Assembly (NCBI GenBank): GCA_003248845.1
Contig: QFPD01000111.1
Span: 1-6,895, forward strand
Length of the DNA: 6,895 nucleotides
Direction of reading: 5' to 3'
Source of the DNA: Microbacterium sp.
GTDB lineage: Bacteria > Actinomycetota > Actinomycetes > Actinomycetales > Microbacteriaceae
This document shows, piece after piece, positions 1 through 5,578 of the stretch. The position numbers and the translations under genes are program-made. Positions within the stretch are counted from its first letter, which is position 1. The number at the start of each line of letters is the position of its first letter. The notes beneath the pieces were generated by a model that had not been told where the DNA came from, did not search any database, and worked only from the letters and a program-made list of their open reading frames with translations.

Positions 1-1
1 G

Positions 2-274
2 GGCGCACCGATCCCGGCCGGGCCGGAGGAGCTGATGGCACTCGTCGACGAGATCCTGCGCGGAGTGTTCACGGGTGACTTCGCGGTCGCACTCGAGCGC
101 GCGGCATCCTTCTGCCGCGTCGAAGCCGCGGGATCCGTCGACCTCGCGGATGATCACGATGCCGCTGAGCCCGACCGCGCCGCCGCGTTCACGACGCGCG
201 CGCTGCGGCTCGACACCTTCGCCGCCGACCTGACGGCCTGTGCCGGCCTGTGGCGACGGGGCAACCTCACCTGA
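2..274 (+). CDS. 3' end of an unrecognised protein gene, truncated by the window edge
   Basis: An open frame enters from the left edge and stops at TGA 272-274, leaving 90 residues of a C-terminus. Third codon positions are almost all G or C, as in the other real genes here, which supports this frame. An internal ATG at 35 is probably not the start, because the frame stays open to the edge with good codon use. The piece begins GAPIPAGPEELMALVDEIL and looks helical, with an acidic, alanine-rich stretch (about DLADDHDAAEPDRAAA) and a final helix ending in WRRGNLT. I do not recognise the family. There is no membrane segment or catalytic motif in the visible part. It runs in the same direction as pabC but is separated from it by 176 bp holding a separate promoter, so an operon is not implied. 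Confidence 0.7.
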   Translation, partial: GAPIPAGPEELMALVDEILRGVFTGDFAVALERAASFCRVEAAGSVDLADDHDAAEPDRAAAFTTRALRLDTFAADLTACAGLWRRGNLT

Positions 275-277
275 GCG

Positions 278-290
278 GCGCGCTCCGCGC
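278..290 (+). terminator. Weak GC hairpin just after the first stop codon
   Basis: GCGCG (278-282) and CGCGC (286-290) can pair around a 3-nt loop, 3 bases after the TGA of the partial gene. A second small dyad, GCCGCT (347-352) with AGCGGC (356-361), follows further on. Neither is followed by a T run, so a terminator role is only inferred from position. In DNA this GC-rich, 5- to 6-bp stems occur often by chance. Confidence 0.2.
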
Positions 291-438
291 GCACGGTGAT
301 CAGCGGGCAGACAAGTGCCGGGCCGCAGAACGCCTCTCGGCGCGAGGCCGCTCATAGCGGCGAAAGATGGAGCCCGGGGTTACTGCGGCCCGGCTGTAAG
401 AGTCTAACAACGCGGGCGGGCGGGATCATTCCCACAGC

Positions 439-444
439 TAGGCT
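439..444 (+). promoter_or_regulatory. -10 element TAGGCT positioned for a leaderless pabC transcript
   Basis: TAGGCT fits the actinobacterial -10 pattern TANNNT. Its last base is 7 bases before the A of the pabC ATG at 451, which puts transcription start on the start codon itself. No Shine-Dalgarno sequence is visible in the bases before the ATG, which agrees with leaderless translation. No good -35 hexamer is seen at 17-18 bp spacing (the region is GC-rich, around 411-421). Leaderless genes with exactly this geometry are common in actinobacteria. The start site itself is inferred. Confidence 0.6.
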
Positions 445-450
445 CGCACC

Positions 451-1335
451 ATGGCTTGGCGCTTCGCACTCATGATCGACCCCATCGCGGCGGACGAGAA
501 CCGCACCGACTTCGCCGACACGTTCACGCCGGTCGACCCCGCCGCGCCGGCGCTCACCGTCGGTGAGCTCAGCACGCAGCGCGGCGACGGCATCTTCGAG
601 TCGATCGGCGTCGTCGACGGGCACGCTCAGGAGGTCGATGCGCATCTCGAACGTCTCGCGCACTCCGCCCGGCTGTGCGAACTGCCCGCGCCGAACACGG
701 CGCAGTGGCGTGCCGCCGTCGAGCTCGCGGCCGAGCACTGCGGTGCGGGGGAGTCGGTCATCAAGCTCATCCTCAGCCGCGGCGTCGAGCACGGACCGGC
801 TCCGACCGCGTGGGTGACGGCCGCCGAGGCATCCGACTTCTCGCGGGCGCGTCGCGAAGGCATCGCGGTCGTGACGCTCGACCGCGGCTACCCCCTCGAC
901 GTGCCGGCGCGCGCGCCGTGGCTCCTGCTCGGGGCGAAGACGCTCTCCTACGCCGTCAACATGGCGGCCCTGCGCGAGGCTCGCCGCCGCGGCGCCGCCG
1001 ACGCGATCTTCACGACGACCGACGGGTACGTGCTCGAGGCGCCCACCGCGTCGCTCATCCTCCGCCGCGGCGACACGTTCACCACCCCCGCACCCACGGC
1101 GGGGATCCTCCACGGCACGACGCAGCTGAGCCTGTTCGAACACCTCGAAGCGCGGGGCTTCGCCGTCGCGTACGAGACGATCCCGGCCGTTGCGCTGGCG
1201 GCCGTGGATGCCGCGTGGCTCGTCTCGAGCGTGCGCCTCGCCGCTCCGATCACCGCGATCGACGGGGCGGCGCTGCCGGTGGATGCCGAGTTCACGGCAT
1301 CCCTGAACGCCTACCTTCTGAGCCCGCGCGACTGA
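451..1335 (+). CDS. pabC: 4-amino-4-deoxychorismate lyase-like class IV PLP enzyme
   Basis: This 294-residue protein belongs to the fold-type IV PLP enzymes (aminodeoxychorismate lyase, branched-chain and D-amino-acid aminotransferases). ADC lyase removes pyruvate from 4-amino-4-deoxychorismate to give p-aminobenzoate for folate, in the cytosol. Visible signatures are QRGDGIFES at residues 43-51 near the N-terminus, the PLP lysine K163 within GAKTLSYAVNM (161-171), the glutamate E196 in VLEAPTASL that contacts the PLP ring nitrogen in this class, and GTTQ at 222-225 in the cofactor phosphate-binding position. Length is near the 270-295 residues usual for the family. The ATG at 451 is chosen because a -10 element is placed for leaderless expression from it. 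Separating ADC lyase from other class IV transaminases by sequence alone is uncertain. The RGDGIFES and KTLSYAVN motifs favour lyase. No pabA or pabB is in the window to confirm the pathway. Confidence 0.85.
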   Translation: MAWRFALMIDPIAADENRTDFADTFTPVDPAAPALTVGELSTQRGDGIFESIGVVDGHAQEVDAHLERLAHSARLCELPAPNTAQWRAAVELAAEHCGAGESVIKLILSRGVEHGPAPTAWVTAAEASDFSRARREGIAVVTLDRGYPLDVPARAPWLLLGAKTLSYAVNMAALREARRRGAADAIFTTTDGYVLEAPTASLILRRGDTFTTPAPTAGILHGTTQLSLFEHLEARGFAVAYETIPAVALAAVDAAWLVSSVRLAAPITAIDGAALPVDAEFTASLNAYLLSPRD

Positions 1336-1366
1336 CGGCGGGACTGCGCGCTCGCCGCCCGTCCGG

Positions 1367-1440
1367 ACTGCAAGGGATCGCGCGCGATACGCCGCCGTGC
1401 GGTCCGCCTGCCCGGCGTGTCGCCCGTGCGGCCTTGCAGT
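1367..1440 (+). repeat. 74-bp double-stem palindromic element, copy A
   Basis: Outer arms ACTGCAAGG (1367-1375) and CCTTGCAGT (1432-1440) are exact reverse complements. Inner arms GCGATACGCC (1384-1393) and GGCGTGTCGC (1414-1423) pair with one T:G wobble in + strand RNA. The parts are 9, 8, 10, 20, 10, 8 and 9 bases long, and this is the same in copy B at 2432-2505, which lies in the opposite orientation. By hand alignment about 55 of 74 positions agree, with the arms nearly invariant and most differences in the 20-base loop. Similarity continues about 9 bases beyond the 1440 end (TGGGTTCGC here; copy B reads GCGAACACA, its reverse complement with one mismatch). It begins 31 bp after the pabC stop and lies 64 bp beyond the DUF559 gene stop, between two convergent genes. 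It could be a REP/MITE-like repeat or a structured bidirectional terminator. No T run follows. Confidence 0.85.
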
Positions 1441-1504
1441 TGGGTTCGCGGCGGCGGCGGCGGCTGGCGTGGAGCAGTGGCCTGCGGCGAGAGCGCGACG
1501 ATGT

Positions 1505-2326
1505 TCAGCGGCGGGCGAGCGTCGAGAGCGCGCCGAGGACAGCCGCCTCGACGAGGTCCCAGTCGTGGACGATGAGCGCGTAGTCGAAGCGCAGCGTCAT
1601 GTACCCCCACGCGGCCGCGTTGGCGTCACGGACGAGGTCCTTGTGTCGCAGCGCGGCGCCGTCGTGATTGACGACACCGTCCGCCTCGACGATCAGTCGG
1701 TCTCCGATCAGTGCATCGACGCGTCCGACGGCGGCGATCGAACGCTGTGTGCGCACGGTCATGCCGAGTCGCCGCAGCCGCCAGCGCAACAGTGACTCAA
1801 GGCCGCTGTCGGCGTCGTCGCGGGCGAGATCCAGGGCCTCGCGCATGGCGCCGTTCGCGCGAGCGCGTAGCCAACGGATGCCGCGCGCGTCGATCAGCTT
1901 CTGCCGCAGGCCCGACTCGAGCACGACGAAGAACTCCTCGACCCCGTGACACCGGAAGATCTGGAGGAGGATGCGCGGGAGCGTCGGCGTCGCATCGGGA
2001 GGGCCGAGAGGCCCGTCGTCCCAATGTTCCACGCAGCCGCACAGCGACGGGTGGTACGAGCGCTGCCCGTCGCACAGCCAGGCGTGTGGGCGCTCGTCGT
2101 CGGTCAGCACCCACAGCCCGAGGTGGCGGGCCGCCGTGATGCAGGCCACGCGGCCACCGTGGGCAGCGACCCGATGGACTGCCGAGCAGACGCCGGATGC
2201 CGTGTACACGCCCCGTCGCGCGCGGACGAGCGCCCCGGCATCCAGCTGCCGTCGCAGCTGCGGGCGACTGACGCCGGCGCGTCGGAGCGACGCCGGGGTG
2301 AAGATCCCGGGAACGGTCGAGCACAT
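1505..2326 (-). CDS. AbiEi-type winged-helix plus DUF559 (Vsr-like nuclease fold) protein
   Basis: With the ATG at 2326 the product is 273 residues. Residues 8-41 (GIFTPASLRRAGVSRPQ through RRGVYT) match the N-terminal winged-helix pattern of AbiEi-type antitoxins. Residues about 172-265 match DUF559, related to the very-short-patch-repair endonuclease fold: E177 in SGLES, D204 in GRVDALI, E214 and D216 in IVEADG, then HKDLVRDANAAAWGYMTLRF. These acidic residues are where the family places its catalytic site, so nuclease activity is possible but unproven. The frame is open to 2455, but that extension runs into palindromic element B and gives an unconvincing Cys/Pro-rich N-terminus. ATG 2326 starts 7 residues before the winged helix. 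The Shine-Dalgarno is weak (GTGGTGG). No AbiEii-like toxin gene is adjacent. Codon choice is looser than in the pst genes (for example CTA and CGT at RWL). Actinobacteria often carry such genes as scattered orphans; their function is unknown. Confidence 0.82.
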   Translation of the reverse strand: MCSTVPGIFTPASLRRAGVSRPQLRRQLDAGALVRARRGVYTASGVCSAVHRVAAHGGRVACITAARHLGLWVLTDDERPHAWLCDGQRSYHPSLCGCVEHWDDGPLGPPDATPTLPRILLQIFRCHGVEEFFVVLESGLRQKLIDARGIRWLRARANGAMREALDLARDDADSGLESLLRWRLRRLGMTVRTQRSIAAVGRVDALIGDRLIVEADGVVNHDGAALRHKDLVRDANAAAWGYMTLRFDYALIVHDWDLVEAAVLGALSTLARR

Positions 2327-2377
2327 GTCCACCACGTTGACCGCCACGCCGCTGCCGTGGGCGCCCAGCGCTGGATC

Positions 2378-2414
2378 TGTGGACGGATCCGGGAAGTCGG
2401 TCGTCTGTGGACAA
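2378..2414 (-). promoter_or_regulatory. Two DnaA-box-like sites upstream of the DUF559 gene
   Basis: On the minus strand TTGTCCACA (2406-2414) equals the box preferred by DnaA in Streptomyces. CCGTCCACA (2378-2386) agrees with the looser form of that consensus. Both have the same orientation, are 28 bp apart, and lie 52-88 bp upstream of the chosen DUF559 start and 18 bp from palindromic element B. They are preceded or followed by no clear -10 or -35. They may be DnaA sites, an operator for the winged-helix protein itself, or chance. Confidence 0.35.
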
Positions 2415-2431
2415 CCCGATGGGCGAACACA

Positions 2432-2505
2432 ACTGCAAGGCCGCGTGAGCGACACGCCGGACGGCTGGCGGATGTCACGGCGTGTCGCGCAAGATCCCTT
2501 GCAGT
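2432..2505 (-). repeat. 74-bp double-stem palindromic element, copy B (inverted relative to copy A)
   Basis: Outer arms ACTGCAAGG (2432-2440) and CCTTGCAGT (2497-2505) and inner arms GCGACACGCC (2449-2458) and GGCGTGTCGC (2479-2488) are both perfect inverted repeats. Linkers are 8 bases and the loop 20 bases, as in copy A. Folded as RNA it would give a 9-bp and a 10-bp stem separated by an 8 by 8 internal loop. It lies 59 bp after the pstB stop and 105 bp before the DUF559 start. The sides bearing GCGAAC (2423-2428) and its counterpart in copy A both face the DUF559 gene, so the two copies bracket that gene like inverted terminal repeats. No target-site duplication is evident outside the pair. 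Confidence 0.85.
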
Positions 2506-2557
2506 GCGGGCGGCCCGGGGGTCGGGGGCGGCGGGGCGCCCGGGCGGGGCGGCGCGG
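2506..2557 (-). promoter_or_regulatory. C-rich (rut-like) tract after pstB; G-run tract on the + strand
   Basis: In the pstB message this stretch is strongly C-rich and poor in A and U, beginning 7 bases after the stop and running into element B. C-rich, G-poor RNA before a stable hairpin resembles a Rho loading site, so it may end the pst transcript. On the + strand 2517-2549 holds five runs of three or more G (GGGGG, GGGGG, GGGG, GGG, GGGG) separated by 1-5 bases, which meets the usual G-quadruplex pattern. A perfect palindrome CGCCCGGGCG sits at 2537-2546. Both roles are inferred from composition only. Confidence 0.3.
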
Positions 2558-2564
2558 ATACCGA

Positions 2565-3344
2565 TCAGCCGAAGCGACCCGAAACGTAGTCCTCGGTGGC
2601 CTGGACGGACGGGGTCGTGAAGATCGTGTTGGTGTCGTCGTACTCGATGAGCTTGCCGGGCTTGCCGGTGCCGGCGATGTTGAAGAAGGCCGTCTTGTCC
2701 GAGACGCGCGACGCCTGCTGCATGTTGTGGGTGACGATCACGACGGTGTACTCGTTCTTGAGCTCCTGGATGAGCTCCTCGATCGCGAACGTCGAGATCG
2801 GGTCGAGTGCCGAGCACGGCTCGTCCATGAGCAGGACGTCGGGAGAGACGGCGATCGCGCGCGCGATGCACAGGCGCTGCTGCTGACCGCCGGAAAGGCC
2901 CGACCCCGGCTTGTCGAGGCGGTCCTTCACCTCGTTCCAGAGGTTCGCACCCTGCAGCGACTGTTCGACGAGGGCGTCGGCGTCACCCTTCGAGATGCGC
3001 TTGTTGTTGAGCTTGACACCCGCGAGCACGTTCTCCTTGATGGACATCGTGGGGAAGGGGTTCGGGCGCTGGAAGACCATGCCGACCTGGCGGCGCACGA
3101 GCACCGGGTCGACGCCCTGGCCGTACAGGTCGTCGCCGTCGAGCAGTACTTCGCCCTCCACACGCGCACCCGGGATGACCTCGTGCATGCGGTTGAGGGT
3201 CCGCAGGAAGGTCGACTTGCCGCAGCCCGACGGACCGATGAAGGCGGTGACGCTGCGCGGCTGGATTTCGAGGGAGACGCCCTCGACGGCGAGGAAGTCG
3301 CCGTAGTAGACGTTGAGGTCGTTGACTTCGATGCTCTTGGACAC
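2565..3344 (-). CDS. pstB: Phosphate ABC transporter ATP-binding protein PstB
   Basis: This 259-residue ATPase powers phosphate import by the PstSCAB complex on the cytoplasmic face of the membrane. It has all nucleotide-binding motifs: Walker [10 protein letters not shown] (37-45), Q-loop Q92 in VFQRPNPFP, signature LSGGQQQR (150-157), Walker B LLMDEP (171-176) with catalytic E175, D-loop SALD (178-181) and switch histidine H206 in [26 protein letters not shown] and the VTHNMQQA stretch are typical of PstB rather than other ABC ATPases. Length matches E. coli PstB (257). The start is GTG at 3344, with AGAAGGA about 6 bases upstream. It is the last gene of the operon, 24 bp after pstA. phoU, which follows pstB in many bacteria, is absent here. 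Confidence 0.97.
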   Translation of the reverse strand: MSKSIEVNDLNVYYGDFLAVEGVSLEIQPRSVTAFIGPSGCGKSTFLRTLNRMHEVIPGARVEGEVLLDGDDLYGQGVDPVLVRRQVGMVFQRPNPFPTMSIKENVLAGVKLNNKRISKGDADALVEQSLQGANLWNEVKDRLDKPGSGLSGGQQQRLCIARAIAVSPDVLLMDEPCSALDPISTFAIEELIQELKNEYTVVIVTHNMQQASRVSDKTAFFNIAGTGKPGKLIEYDDTNTIFTTPSVQATEDYVSGRFG

Positions 3345-3368
3345 GATTTTCCTTCTGCGATTGCCGGG

Positions 3369-4475
3369 TCAGCGGCCGGTCTTGGGCGCGAACACCTTCG
3401 CGACGAGACGCGCGATGAGGTTGAGGGCCATGACGATGAGGATGAGGGTGAGGGCTGCGGCCCACGCGCGATCGACGTAGGCCTCGGGCGGGATGCCCTT
3501 GTAGGCGTACTGCGAGTAGATGTACACCGGCAGGGTCTGCATGCGCCCGTCGGCGAGATTCATGTTGAGCGCGTCGGTGAAGCCCGCCGTGATGAGGAGG
3601 GGAGCCGTCTCGCCGATGACGCGCGCGATCGCGAGCATGATGCCCGTCGTGATGCCCGCGATCGAGGTGGGGAGGACGACCTTGACGATCGTCAGCCACT
3701 TCGGCACGCCGAGGGCGTACGAGGCCTCGCGCAGCTCGTTCGGCACGAGGCGCAGCATCTCCTCGCTCGAGCGGACGACGACCGGGATCATCAGGACCGA
3801 CAGGGCGATCGCGCCGGCGACGCCCATCCGCACGCCGGGCCCGAAGATGAGCGCGAAGAGGGCGTACGCGAAGAGGCCGGCGACGATCGACGGGATGCCG
3901 GTCATGACGTCGACCAGGAAGGTGATGGCCTTGCCGAGGCGCGAGGCCTGTCCGTACTCGATGAGGTAGATCGCCGTCATGAGGCCGATCGGGATCGAGA
4001 TGACGGCGGCCGCGCCCGTGATGAGGATGGTGCCCCAGATGGCGTGTACCGCTCCGCCGCCCTCGCCGAGGATGCCGCGCATCGAGCTCGAGAAGAACGT
4101 GGCGTCGAAGCGGGCGATGCCGTTCGAGATGACGGTGAACGCCACCGAGACGAGCGGCACCATCGCGATCGCGAACGCGCACGAGACGACGCCCGTGACG
4201 AACCGGTCGAAGGCGCGTCGCGCGCCTTCGACGATCCGCGAGACGACGTAGATGAGCACCAGATAGGTGACGACCGAAAGGACGATCCAGCCGGCGAGCG
4301 AGAATTCGGCCCCCGACGCGGCGGCGACGACGGCGAACACCGCGCCGAAGACGGCGAGGGAGCCCACGAGGAGCCCCCAGGGCGCCCAGCGGGGCAGGTG
4401 ACCCGAGGTGAGCGTGAGGTGGGCGGATGCCGCGGGACGGACCGGAGCGGACGCGGGGGCCTGAGCGGTGGTCAT
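3369..4475 (-). CDS. pstA: Phosphate ABC transporter permease PstA
   Basis: This 368-residue inner-membrane permease forms the phosphate channel with PstC. The EAA loop that docks on PstB is visible at about 250-269 (EASYALGVPKWLTIVKVVLP), following VVRSSEEMLRLVPNELR. GIPSIVAGLFAY (193-204), RVIGETAPLL (285-294) and LPVYIYSQY (315-323) are characteristic of PstA. The protein is longer than E. coli PstA (296). The extra length is an N-terminal Ala/Pro-rich tail and two added hydrophobic segments (about 33-53 and 60-80), which I believe is common in actinobacterial PstA. The core has about six further membrane segments. Its ATG at 4475 lies one base after the pstC stop (TGACATG), so translation is probably coupled, with GGGAGCG inside the end of pstC as ribosome site. 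Confidence 0.96.
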   Translation of the reverse strand: MTTAQAPASAPVRPAASAHLTLTSGHLPRWAPWGLLVGSLAVFGAVFAVVAAASGAEFSLAGWIVLSVVTYLVLIYVVSRIVEGARRAFDRFVTGVVSCAFAIAMVPLVSVAFTVISNGIARFDATFFSSSMRGILGEGGGAVHAIWGTILITGAAAVISIPIGLMTAIYLIEYGQASRLGKAITFLVDVMTGIPSIVAGLFAYALFALIFGPGVRMGVAGAIALSVLMIPVVVRSSEEMLRLVPNELREASYALGVPKWLTIVKVVLPTSIAGITTGIMLAIARVIGETAPLLITAGFTDALNMNLADGRMQTLPVYIYSQYAYKGIPPEAYVDRAWAAALTLILIVMALNLIARLVAKVFAPKTGR

Positions 4476-4476
4476 G

Positions 4477-5478
4477 TCAGTTCGCTCCCGAGAATTCCTT
4501 GCGGCGGCTGACGATCCAGCGGGCCACGGCGTTGACGGCGAAGGTGACGACGAACAGGATCAGGCCCGTCGCGATGAGGACGTTGATGTTGAGGCCGTAC
4601 GCCTCGGGGAAGGTCAGTGCGATGTTCGCGGCGATCGTCGACGGGTTCTGCGAGGTGAGAAGGTTCAGCGTCACGACGTTCGTCGCCGAGAGCACCATCG
4701 CGACCGCCATCGTCTCGCCGAGCGCGCGTCCGAGACCCAGCATGGATGCCGAGACGATGCCGGAGCGCCCGAACGGGAGCACCGCCATGCGGATCATCTC
4801 CCACCGGGTCGCGCCGAGCGCGAGCGCGGCTTCTTCGTGCAGCCGCGGGGTCTGCAGGAAGATCTCACGGCAGATGGCCGTGATGATCGGGACGACCATG
4901 ACGGCGAGGACGAGGGCGGCGGTGAGGATCGTGCGCCCCGAGTTGAGCACCTGGCCGGAGAAGAGCGGGATCCAGCCGAGGTTCTCGTTGAGCCACTTGT
5001 AGGTCGGGACCACGGACGGTGCGAAGACGAGGATTCCCCAGAGGCCGTAGACCACGGAGGGGACCGCGGCGAGGAGATCGACCACGTAGCCGAGGGTCTG
5101 CGCGAGGCGGCGCGGAGCGTAGTGCGTGATGAACAGCGCGATGCCGAGCGAGAGGGGCACCGCGACGAGGAGGGCGAGGAAGGCGGCCCAGATCGTTCCG
5201 AACAGGAGGGGCGCGACATACTCCCAGAAGTTCGACGACAGGAGCGACGCGGTCTCGCTCGTCGCGCCGAACGCGGGCAGCGACTGGACGATGAGGAAGA
5301 TCGCGACGGCGGCGAGGGTGACGACGATCATCGACCCGGCGAACACGGCCGTGCCGGAGAACCACAGGTCGCCGGGGCGCTGCTTGGCCGCGATCCGCCC
5401 TGCAGCGGGCGCGGACGGTGCGGGGCCGGATGCCTCGGGGCCGGGCGAGCCGGAGGCGGCGGGTGCTGCGGTGGTCAT
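4477..5478 (-). CDS. pstC: Phosphate ABC transporter permease PstC
   Basis: This 333-residue permease partners PstA. A cytoplasmic, disordered-looking Ala/Pro/Ser/Gly tail fills residues 1-30, followed by about six membrane segments (near 45-66, 94-118, 134-153, 184-205, 255-270 and 299-321). The ATPase-docking EAA loop is at about 216-235 (EAALALGATRWEMIRMAVLP), and GLGRALGETMAVAMVLS (248-264) and DLLAAVPSVVYGLWG (134-148) are PstC signatures. Length is close to E. coli PstC (319). The start is ATG 5478. The only purine-rich ribosome site is GAGAGAG about 5 bases upstream, weaker than those of pstS and pstB. It follows pstS by 97 bp containing a strong hairpin, and overlaps translationally with pstA. 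Lower initiation plus the hairpin suggests less PstC than PstS. Confidence 0.96.
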   Translation of the reverse strand: MTTAAPAASGSPGPEASGPAPSAPAAGRIAAKQRPGDLWFSGTAVFAGSMIVVTLAAVAIFLIVQSLPAFGATSETASLLSSNFWEYVAPLLFGTIWAAFLALLVAVPLSLGIALFITHYAPRRLAQTLGYVVDLLAAVPSVVYGLWGILVFAPSVVPTYKWLNENLGWIPLFSGQVLNSGRTILTAALVLAVMVVPIITAICREIFLQTPRLHEEAALALGATRWEMIRMAVLPFGRSGIVSASMLGLGRALGETMAVAMVLSATNVVTLNLLTSQNPSTIAANIALTFPEAYGLNINVLIATGLILFVVTFAVNAVARWIVSRRKEFSGAN

Positions 5479-5531
5479 CGCACTCTCTCTGTTCGGGGCC
5501 AGGAGGTTTCGGGTTCTGTCGGGTCGGGCGG

Positions 5532-5572
5532 CCGGACGGCCTCCGGGCGCGGGTGCGCCGGAGGCCGTCCGG
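5532..5572 (-). promoter_or_regulatory. Strong intercistronic hairpin between pstS and pstC
   Basis: CCGGACGGCCTCCGG (5532-5546) and CCGGAGGCCGTCCGG (5558-5572) form a perfect 15-bp stem, extended by a 3-bp CGC/GCG stem past one bulged base, closing on a 4-base loop. It starts 6 bases after the pstS stop. No T run follows in the direction of transcription, so it is not a canonical intrinsic terminator. The likely role is partial termination or protection of the pstS 3' end against exonucleases, giving excess PstS over PstCAB. That is a known pattern for binding proteins of ABC importers. The role here is inferred. Confidence 0.75.
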
Positions 5573-5578
5573 TGGGGC

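Noticed and set aside
396..404. GTAAGAGTC upstream of pabC also occurs in the pstS promoter (minus strand, 6761-6769)
   Set aside because: A shared 9-base word is expected many times by chance in a window this long, and the two sites are at different positions relative to their genes.
1441..1475. GGC-rich triplet run next to element A as a possible microsatellite or coding repeat
   Set aside because: It is short and imperfect, carries no credible gene, and is common in DNA of this composition.
2327..2455. Upstream extension of the DUF559 gene to the ATG at 2455
   Set aside because: The added 43 residues are Cys/Pro-rich and unlike the family, and the extension reads through the DnaA-like sites into palindromic element B. 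The ATG at 2326 fits the winged-helix start.
1367..2505. Classical insertion sequence with terminal inverted repeats
   Set aside because: The encoded protein has no DDE, HUH or recombinase motifs, the ends are themselves palindromes, and no target-site duplication is seen outside 1367 and 2505.
1971..4511. An 846-codon + strand open frame opposite pstA, pstB and the DUF559 gene
   Set aside because: It is a shadow frame of high-GC antisense sequence: an Arg/Asp/Glu/Gly-rich low-complexity product, antisense to clear pst genes, with no recognisable domain.
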